From the NCBI GenBank assembly GCA_964432995.1, contig CAYSPU010000002.1:1-61329 (forward strand): a DNA stretch of 61,329 nucleotides. Reading direction: 5' to 3'. A program made the translations under genes and the position numbers. How positions within the stretch are numbered: position 1 is the first letter of the stretch; the number at the start of each line of letters is the position of its first letter. This DNA comes from CAYSPU01 sp964432995 (GTDB lineage Bacteria; Verrucomicrobiota; Verrucomicrobiia; Limisphaerales; JAHDYP01). Shown here one piece after another: positions 52,201-60,300 of this stretch. The notes under the pieces are model-generated. The model was not told the DNA's origin. It did not search any database and worked only from the letters and a program-made list of their open reading frames with translations.

Positions 52201-54233
52201 TCGACGAACCGGTCGCGCCCGCCTTCGCCACGAATCTCGCGAGCTACGCCGTCAACGGCTTTGCGCCCACCCAGGCCGTGCTCAAAACCAACGGCAATCA
52301 AGTTTGGCTGGTCGCCAGTCCTCTGGCCGGAGACAGATTTGCACTGGCCTTGGACAACGTCGTGGACGCTCTGGGCAACCAAACCAGCTGCATCCATACG
52401 GGAACGGTTTTGTCCCTGGCCGCGGCCGACATTGGCGTTCCGGGCACCGACCCGCGCGAGCCCGGTATGACCGTTCCGTTCGACGACACCGCCTTCGACA
52501 TGGTGGCGGGAGGCACGGCGATTGGGGGGGTGCAGGACGCCGGCCATTTCGCCTATGAGAATCGGGCAGGCGATTTTGACGTGGCGACGCGCGTCGCCGC
52601 GCAGACGACGCCGAATCAGAATGCGCAGTCCGGATTGATGGCGCGGCCCGCGCTTGCTCGCAACAGCCGGTTCATCTTCGTCTACCTCCAATCCCACAGC
52701 AGTGCGAATAGGTATGGTGTATCCTATCGTCCCAGCGATGGCGCCAGTGCGGCAGGGTGGCCGGGCAGCTCGAACACCGCCGGGGTGTTCCTGCCCGACG
52801 CCTGGATGCGTCTGCGCCGCCAAGGCGACGTGTTCACCGCCTATCGCAGCGCAGATGGTGTGGACTGGCTGCCCATGGGCACGCTGACGCAGACGATGCC
52901 GGCAACCCTCCTGGTGGGCATGGCGGGCTCAGCCAACAACAACAGCGCCGGGCAGACCAGCACGAGCTGGCATCGCGATTACGCCGACGTCTCGCCCTCG
53001 CTGCTCACCCAACCCCAGAGCCAATCGGCCGCATCCGGCGCGGACGTGACATTTGCGGTGACGGCGCGCGGGCTGCCGATGCTGACCTACCAGTGGCAGC
53101 TGAACGGGGTGTCGTTGCCGGCGGAGACAAACAGCTCGTTGACGTTGCTTGCGGTCACGACCCAGCGGGCTGGCAGCTATCGCGTGCTGGTGAGCAACGA
53201 CTACGGCACGGCCGCCAGCCAGGAAGCGCAATTGGTGGTGGACGACGTCGGCCTCGGCGGTTTCGAGGCGGATGTCAGCCCCGCACCCCTGGGCAACAAC
53301 GCCGTGACCGTCTCCGACTGGGTCAAGGTGGGCCGGCTGGTCGCAGGGCTCGATGTGCCGCTCAACTCGCATGAGTTCGCTCGCGCCGATTGCGCGCCGC
53401 GCACCAATGCGATCCTCGGCATACTGCCGCTGGGTGATGGCCGGCTCTCGGTTGCGGACTGGACGCAGGCCGGCCGCTATGCCGCCGCCGTGGATCCTCT
53501 GACCCCGGCGGGCGGGCCTATGGCGCCGGCCGCCCCCGCGCCCGCGGCGGGCTTCAATGCCGGCGCCCTTTCGGCGCGCGCCGCGGTGTCGAGCAGCTCC
53601 GCGGCGCGGTCCATCCGCTTGACCGGGGCGAAGGTGGTCCAAGGCCAGATCTTCCATGTGTCGGCGGAGCTCGAGGCCCTCGGCGGCGAGAACGCGGTCG
53701 GCTTCAGCGTGCAGTTCGATCCCGCGCGGCTGACGTATCAGGGCATAATCCTGGCCGAAGACGCCGCGGACGTGTCGTTGCAGGTGAATGCCAACCAGGC
53801 CGGCAGCGGGGTCGTTGGGGTCGTGCTGGCGAAGTCCTTTGGACAGGCATTTCCAGCGGGCACAGCCTCGCTGGCGCACCTGGATTTCCGGGCTGCGGGG
53901 GGGACTGGCTCGACGACGCTCGGTTTTGGCGACAGCCCTGTCTGGCGCGAAGTGTCCGACGCGCAGGCGGACGCGCAGCCGGCGGATTACGTGGCCGGCG
54001 CCGTGCGCGTGGTCGCGCCTGGCCGGCTCGGCGCCGACGTGCGGTTGGACGGCGGCACGGTGGAACTGCGGCTCACCGGCGAGCCGGGCGAGCGTTACCG
54101 GGTCGAGGTTTCGACGGATCTGCTGCATTGGTCGCCCGTGGATGAGGCGGCGGCGGATCTCGCGCCGATTGTGGTGCGCGATTCCATGGCGGGTGAAGCG
54201 CACCGCTTCTACCGTGCCGCGCTGGTTCCGTAA
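49260..54233 (+). CDS. Giant exported protein: repeated modules, Ig domain, dockerin-like segment and cohesin
   Basis: 1,657 residues, signal peptide about 1-21. Residues 25-700 contain three related modules of about 217 residues (IYSITADNNGVIDLSGLT...DNDDWLEFN), the last two nearly identical in DNA. Two Ig-like domains of the SbsA type follow (about 850-1060; PSVGSVDIAFDLPIDPASFT, VGAYALQNGTRVGITFDEPV). A concanavalin-like region runs to about 1240 and an Ig domain is at about 1245-1330 (QSQSAASGADVTFAV). A dockerin-like double loop spans about 1334-1413 (NAVTVSDWVKVGR ... LGDGRLSVADWTQAGRY), and a cohesin domain about 1450-1580 (GGENAVGFSVQFDPARLTY). The tail (YRVEVSTDLLHWSP) is typical of the group. 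The next gene has three more cohesins, so assembly into a surface scaffold is plausible. Confidence 0.85.
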   Translation: MKTASIQLACAILLATSAAFAQTGQTVTWSGGNDYRNWSVATNWSPQVVPLNNAGTHFTVIVPDSASLVYDAAGAGAIDALSFGSQSRLALTNGQPLDVLGMALIRGTVNARGPGSAFRALTASSSLSSYPSLVAQDGGYVGIGASTYNWAQYNGNATLLQSAGSGSLLELTNVSSLYVAAGTGTRTYSIYAWTNGVIDLSGLGQITGPGDDDWLDLNINSSGDIRLGALGRISGRVRFNLDLPYYELPLLNQATDTHVTVAASNTLSLPLLGSFASGTISIGANGVVSAPALLTLDTVTVNLSGDGAFVATNLSTYRNSSIAFSPTRQALLGPLNNIYASRLAVSGGATGRVAATSYNMFEDWRSSLTIFSANGAGSRLDLSPLQSITAWGGWSGARIYSITADNNGVIDLSGLTAATGCRTDAYDNDDWLEFNIRNGGEIRLPALRTLTRKTRWNVEVPFLRLPALENVDNAQFYVSSSGRLELPAAQSVSDTYFSIPDGAAVDAPQLGHASGASFGWGFNSTFNAPNLVTFQDSGLGVSVGRNINVPLFQNIYASRISVSDGLSFAVAATGYDMHQDWRSSPTIFSANGTGSRLDLSPLQSITAWGGWSGARIYSITADNNGVIDLSGLTAATGCRTDAYDNDDWLEFNTLNSGIMRIGSPSTARRVRFTAAGNGTELECIDPYLRAPATLAVSGQATLRCKGDFRYENTDPNSIVVENAFFQMDGAESQWLEVGGRDSGPGGFTSRNFGCSQLILGGSNQTSVVRLVDSINNGQRGAAGEPEALYLYGMDGQGLRVLNGSRFLLNGLNAYAAVNGQMKSLRGLIPPGTNSVPFDAGFIADFGGPRITNMTPSAAVTPSVGSVDIAFDLPIDPASFTPADVSLTGPYGVIPATSVAPVGANWRISFSPQAADGTYAVRIGPDINELGSTLSGLDQDGDGSSGEAEDDVFTGTFVIDGTAPVVVGAYALQNGTRVGITFDEPVAPAFATNLASYAVNGFAPTQAVLKTNGNQVWLVASPLAGDRFALALDNVVDALGNQTSCIHTGTVLSLAAADIGVPGTDPREPGMTVPFDDTAFDMVAGGTAIGGVQDAGHFAYENRAGDFDVATRVAAQTTPNQNAQSGLMARPALARNSRFIFVYLQSHSSANRYGVSYRPSDGASAAGWPGSSNTAGVFLPDAWMRLRRQGDVFTAYRSADGVDWLPMGTLTQTMPATLLVGMAGSANNNSAGQTSTSWHRDYADVSPSLLTQPQSQSAASGADVTFAVTARGLPMLTYQWQLNGVSLPAETNSSLTLLAVTTQRAGSYRVLVSNDYGTAASQEAQLVVDDVGLGGFEADVSPAPLGNNAVTVSDWVKVGRLVAGLDVPLNSHEFARADCAPRTNAILGILPLGDGRLSVADWTQAGRYAAAVDPLTPAGGPMAPAAPAPAAGFNAGALSARAAVSSSSAARSIRLTGAKVVQGQIFHVSAELEALGGENAVGFSVQFDPARLTYQGIILAEDAADVSLQVNANQAGSGVVGVVLAKSFGQAFPAGTASLAHLDFRAAGGTGSTTLGFGDSPVWREVSDAQADAQPADYVAGAVRVVAPGRLGADVRLDGGTVELRLTGEPGERYRVEVSTDLLHWSPVDEAAADLAPIVVRDSMAGEAHRFYRAALVP
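50346..50565 (+). repeat. Near-identical direct repeat, copy 1 of 2
   Basis: 220 bp that recur at 50997-51216, 651 bp downstream, with four mismatches seen by eye. Both copies are in frame inside the 49260 gene and encode DWRSS(L/P)TIFSANG(A/T)GS...DDWLEFN. The spacing equals the 217-residue module length, so a whole module was duplicated and the shared part kept identical. Confidence 0.9.
50997..51216 (+). repeat. Near-identical direct repeat, copy 2 of 2
   Basis: Second copy of the 220-bp segment at 50346-50565. The flanking parts of the modules have diverged, so gene conversion or strong constraint may have kept this block alike. Confidence 0.9.
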
Positions 54234-54302
54234 GCGGGAATGGTCAGGCAAAGAAACCTCAAATCATTCCTGCGTATGAACCGATTTGCCCAAGGTGGAG
54301 TG

Positions 54303-57300
54303 ATGACCGGCGGAGGCCAAACGCTCGATCAGGCGCAAGAGGCGCCCGGGAGACTTGCCCGCCGGAGCGCGGACATTCTTGTCCGCCCGCGCAAAGAGCG
54401 CGGAACGGTTCTGGCCCAAGCAGTGGCGAAAAAGGTGTGCCTGGCGGCCGCATCTCCGGCCTGGGTGATCCTGCTAACCTTGGGGCTGGCCCTGCCAGTG
54501 GCCGCCTGGGCCAAGTTCAACTCGCTCGATTCGCAGAACCCCAGCCAACCTGCCTTGCCGTCCATCGTCATCACACCAAGCAGCCCCACCGCCGATCAAG
54601 CCGATCGCGCCGTGTTTCTGCTGAATCAGACGGTGGTCGCCCGTGAAACGGCCGAAGTCCCCCTCCGCCTCAAGGCGTTCGGAAATGAAAACGCGCTGGG
54701 CTTTAGTGTCGGTTTCGACACCACTCTGGTCCGCTTGCTGAGTGTTGAGGCGGGCGCCGCCGCCGCCGGGGCGGCGCTGAACATCAACACCAACCAACTG
54801 GGCGCGGGGCGAATCGGCTTCGCGCTGGCCCGGCCGGCCGGCCAGTGTTTTGCCGCGGGCGCCAATGAATTGCTGCGGCTGCGGTTTGACACCTTGGGCG
54901 CGACTGGCATCTGCGGCTTGACCTTTGGCGATGAGCCCGTCCTGCGCGAGATGGTGGACGCCAGCGCCAGCCCGCTTCCGCTCGCGGTGTTTCAAGATGG
55001 CGTTCTGACGATCACCCCGCTCTTCCCCCCCGTGATCGTCTCGCAGCCACAGGGGCGGACGGTGCAGCCGATATTGAACATTCCGACCAACGTGATCCTT
55101 AGCGTGACCGCCACCGGCAGCCCGCCGCTGTTCTGCCAGTGGCGGCGGGAGAGCGTTCCCATTGCCGATGCCACCCACACTTCCCTCACATTCAGCAATG
55201 TGACCCCGGCCGACTCGGGCGGCTACGACGTGGTGGTGAGCAACTCCGGCGGCGCGGCGACCAGCCAGGTGGCGGTGGTGACAGTCTTGCCCGCCCTGAT
55301 GCCGCCCGCCCTCAAGGCCCAGCCGCAAAGCTGGGTGGCCTCGGCCGGCGAAAGCGTCATGTTCGGCGTTGCCGCCACTGGCACGGAGCCGCTGAGTTAC
55401 CAATGGCGATTCAACGCGGCGGCGATCGCGGGCGAGACCAACCATGCGCTGCTCTTGACCAACGTGTCCACCGCGCGCAACGGCAACTACTCCTGCGTTG
55501 TCACCAACCGCGCCGGGAGCGTCACCAGCGCCAATGCCACCCTGGCGGTTTCGGCAGCGCCGCGAATGCTGCGCCTGCTGGATGCCAGTGTGGCCACCAG
55601 CGGGGAAGTGGACGTGCCGGTGCAGCTCGCCGCCCTCGGCGATGAAAACGCGCTCGGATTCAGCGTGGCGTTTGATCCCGCCCTCCTGAGCTATGTTCAG
55701 GCCGCCGCGGGCAGCGGCGCGCCCACTGCGGCTCTGCTGGCCAACACGAACGAGGCCGCGTCCGGCCGCATCGGGGTTGCGCTGGTGCGATCGCAAGGTG
55801 AGCGTTTTACGGCGGGCGCCTCGCAGGCGGTCCTGTTGCGGTTCCGCGCGGGCGACACGCCCGGCCCGGCCGAGCTGAGCTTTGCCAGCCGTCCCGTGGA
55901 ACTCGAGGTGGCGGATGTCTGGGGCAGCTCGCGCCCCTTCGTTGCGAGCAACGGGGTCGTCCGCGTGCTCTCCACGGCGCCGGCCATTGTGAGCCAGCCG
56001 CAGAGCGTGACGAACCGGATCTTCGGCACCGCCATGCTGAGCGTCACCGCAGCGGGCAGCCAGCCGCTTGGCTATCAATGGCAGTTCCAAGGCGCCAATC
56101 TGCCCGGTGCGACCCAGGCCACCCTGCTGCTGCCCGGCGTGCGTCCCGGCCAAGCCGGCGGCTATCGCGTGATTGTCACCAACCCCGTCGCTGCCGTGAC
56201 CAGCAGCGTGGCGACGCTGACCGTGCCCCGCGGGGTGCGCGTCGCCAGCACCAACGCTCCCACTGGCAACCTCGTCGACGTGCCCCTGCACCTGCTGGCC
56301 AACGGCGATGAAAACGCCCTCGGTTTCAGCCTCCGCTTTGATCCGGCCCGGCTGGCCTTCCGCGAGGTGGTGTCCAACTCCTGGCCGGCGGGCGCAACGC
56401 TCAACCTGAACGCGAACGCCGCGGCCAGCGGGACGGTGGGCTTCGTCGTGGCCCAGCCATACGGCGGCCATTTCGCCCTCGGCACCCAGCAAGTGGCCGT
56501 GGCGCGCTTTCAGGCTGGCAACACGGCGGGCGCCACGGAGCTGTCCTTCACCGATCAACCGGTTCTTTGCGAGTTGGTGGACAGCGCCGCGACGCCGCTG
56601 CTCGCCGAGTTTCAATCCGGCGCGGTGACTGCCCAACTGGCCCCGCCCGTGGTGGCGCTGCAGCCCGTGGCGCAAACCGTCCTGCAAGGCACGGCGGTCT
56701 CCTTCAGCGTCGCGGCAGCCGGTTCGCTGCCGCTGAGCTACCAATGGCAGCGCAACGGGGTGAACCTGCCGGGTCAGACGACAGCGAGCCTGGCGCTGCC
56801 GAACGTGCTCCTGGCCGAGGCCGGCGCCTACTCATGCCGCATCACCAACCTGGCCGGCGCGACGAACACCGCCGCCGCCATTCTGACCGTGCTGCCGCCC
56901 CCGGCGGACCTGTTCGTGACGCAGTTGGCTGCGCCCGCGGAGGTCACCGCGGGCGAATCTGTGACGCTGTGGTGGACGATCACCAACGCCGGCACCCAAA
57001 CCGCCCAAGGGCCATGGCAGGATGCGGTGTTTATCGCGGACAATCCGCAGGGTCGGGACGCGCGCCCGCTCGGCAGTTTCACCTTCCTGACGCCCCTGGC
57101 CGCCAGCGCATGGCTCAATCACACAGGTGTTGTGATCGTGCCGCCGGACCTGGCCGGCCCGCGCTTTTTCCGCGTGCTGGCGGACAGCGCCTATCAAGTG
57201 CCGGAGTCCAACGAAACCAACAACGCCTTTGTGCCGGCGGCGGCCACCGTGGTCCGCGCGGCGGACCTGGCCGCGAGCCTCCCGGCGGCTTCGAGCACAG

Positions 57301-60300
57301 GGCTGTTCGGGGGATCGATATCCGTGACCTGGGCGGTGACCAACGCGGGCGACGCCCCCGCCAGCGGCGCCTGGAGCGACCGGCTTTACTTGAGCGCCAG
57401 CAGCCACTCGCTGGCCGGCGCCACGGTGCTGGCGGCGGCGGCAGGCGCGCGCCCGCTGTCGCCGGGCGCAGGCTACGAACGCACCGTTTCGGCAACACTG
57501 CCCGATGGCGCCAGCCTGGCGCCGGGAACGTGGTTCCTCGTGGCCGCCGCGGACTTCGACAATGCGCAGACGGAATTGGCCGAAGACAACAACACCGCCT
57601 TTGCTCCGATCACGCTGAGCCATCCGCCGCGGCCCGACCTGGCGATCGCGCAGGTCCTGGCCCCGCCGGCCGCCAGCGCGGGCCAGCCTTTCCCGCTCGT
57701 CTGGGCGGTCACCAACCGGGGCGGCATCGCAGTGTCCGGGCTGTGGAGCGACACCTTCTGGGTGTCGAACGCCACGAGCGGCCTTCAGGAACTCGCCCGG
57801 TTTGATTTTACCAACGGTTTGGCGGCCGGGGCCTCGATCTGGCGCACCCAGGCAGTCGCCTTGCGCATCACCGGCCCGGCCGGCGCGGTCTGGCTGGGGG
57901 TGGAGACCGACGGGCTGGGGGAGATCGCCGAGGAGAATGAGATGAACAACTTCGCGCTGGCCACAAACGCGACCCTGGCGCCGCTCAGGTTGACCCTGCA
58001 GCTCCCGCTCACACAGATTTCCGAGGATGCCGCGAATCTCCTCTTCGTCGGCACGGTGGTTCGCAATGGCGACCCGGCCGGGCCCCTCACGGTGGCGCTG
58101 ACCAGCAGTGACACCAACGAGATGATTGTGCCGGCCGCCGTCACCCTTCCCGCCGGGCAGACCAGCGCCGGCTTCACGGCCCGCGTCGCGCAGGATCACC
58201 AGGTGGACGGGCCGAAAACGGTGACCATTGGCGCGTCCGCCGCCGGGTATGCCGCCGCCAGTCAGACGCTGACCGTGCTCGATGCAGATCGGCCACGGCT
58301 GACACTCACGTTGACGACCAACGCTGTGTGGGAAGGCGACAGCGTCATCGCAGCGGTCGCACGCGATCTGGTCACGACCAATCCGGTGACGGTTGCCCTG
58401 CAAAGCTCCCATCCCGGCCAGCTGAGTCCGCCCTCCTTTGTCCTCATTCCCGGCGGCGAGGCGGGGGCGGCTTTTCCCGTGCTGGCGGTGGATGATATTT
58501 TGGTGGAAGGCGTGTTGGAATACTCGGTGTCGGCCAGCGCCAGCGGCTTTGAGGCTGCCGCCACCACTGTGGTCCTGTTGGACGACGACCTCCCGCATGT
58601 CGCGATCACGCTTGCCAGCGCGATCATCAGCGAAGGAGACGGACCGCAGGCCACTCTGGCCACGGTCACGCGCAGCATCGCCAGCACCCGGTCGCTGGCT
58701 GTGGATTTGGAGAGCACCGACACCGCTGCCGCCCAGGCGCCGGCCCGCGTGGTCATCCCCGCCAGCCAGCTGTCGGTCACGTTCCCCGTCGCAGCGGTGG
58801 ATAACGACCGGGTGGACGGGCCCAAGACAACCTTTCTGCGCCCCTTCCCGCTGGCCTCCGGCAGCGATGTCCGCCTTGATGAAGGCAGCGGCGTGTCACT
58901 GACCGTCACGGATGACGACGGGCCGACGCTCCGGCTGGTTGCGGCCAGGTATCTTGTCGCCGAGGGATTGAATCCGGCCACCACCCTGACGGTTTCACGC
59001 AACACTCCAGCCACCAACGCGCTCGCCGTCGCGCTGGCATCCAGCAACCCTGGCGAGGCGGCCGTGCCTGCCAGCGCCACGATTCCCGCGGGCAGCAACG
59101 CCGTCGCCGTGCCCGTCGCTTCCGTCGCCGATGGCGTCACCGACGGCAATCAGTCTGTCATGTTCACCGCCTCGGCGCCGGGGTTTGTTTCCGGGAGGGA
59201 AACCATCGTGGTGTCGGACACGGACCTGTCCGATCTGGTCGTCAGCAGCATCACTGCTCCGGCCACCGCGGAGACGGATGGCTTTGTCACCGTCGGTTAC
59301 CGCGTCCTCAACCAGGGTCTCGGCCCGGCCGGAACCAATTTCCTTGTCCGGGTCTATTTGTCCGAGGATTCGTTCGGACAGAACCGGGCGTTGGTGGCGC
59401 AGTCACCGTTCGAGGGCGCAATCCCCGCGGGGCTGTTCTTCGAGCAGACCCTCCAGGTCCGCCTGCCGCTGGCAGCGGGCGATTACTGGGTCGTGGTGGA
59501 GGTCGACGCCGCCGAGCAGATCGCCGAGATCCTGGAGGGCAACAACACCCGGATCAGCCCCGCGCCCATCGTTTCGCATCCGGCTTACGGTGCCTGGGTG
59601 CAGACCTCGCTGACAACCGCACTGGCCAACACCCCGGTGCCGCTCAGCGGGCGCGCAACCAATGCCCTCGGTGCGGGCGTTCCGGCCAAACTGGTCAACC
59701 TTCACATCCTCACGCGCGGGACCGAACGCGTGATTTCGGCACTGACGGACTCGCTGGGGAACTTTGCCGCCACTTGGCAGCCGCTGCCCGGTGAGGCCGG
59801 CCTCTATCAAATCTTTGCCACGCATCCCGGGGTCAGCAATGTGCCAGTGCAGGCTGAATTCCGGCTGGTTGGAATGCGCGCGGAACCGGCGAGCGCGGCG
59901 TTGAAGGTGGTGGAAGGCGCCACGCATGCGGGCTCGGTCCAGATCGAGAATCTGAGCGATCTGCCGCTGACCGGGGTGAACGCCGCCGTGGTCAGTGCGC
60001 CATCCGGCCTGGCGGTGACCGTGCAGCTCACGGGCGGGGGCATCCTGGCGGGGGGCGCAAAAACACCGTTGAATTACACGGTTTCCCCGGCCACACCGCA
60101 GGCGTACGGCAACGTGATATTCCGCGTGGCCAGCGCCGAGGGCGCGACTGCGGATGTCACGCTGGCGGTGAGCGTGGAACCGCTGCGACCGCGGCTGGCC
60201 GCCACGCCGGGCAGCTTGGCCGCCGGGATGGTCCGGGGCCGGCAGGCCGTGGTGGAGTTCAGCCTGGTCAACGAAGGCGGCGTGGCGACGGGACCGATCA

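Noticed and set aside
54474..56744. Minus-strand frame of about 750 codons, and others at 56832-58598 and 59403-61304
   Set aside because: They lie opposite the continuous cohesin/Ig/Calx-beta frame and have typical antisense composition (Arg, Gly, His-rich).
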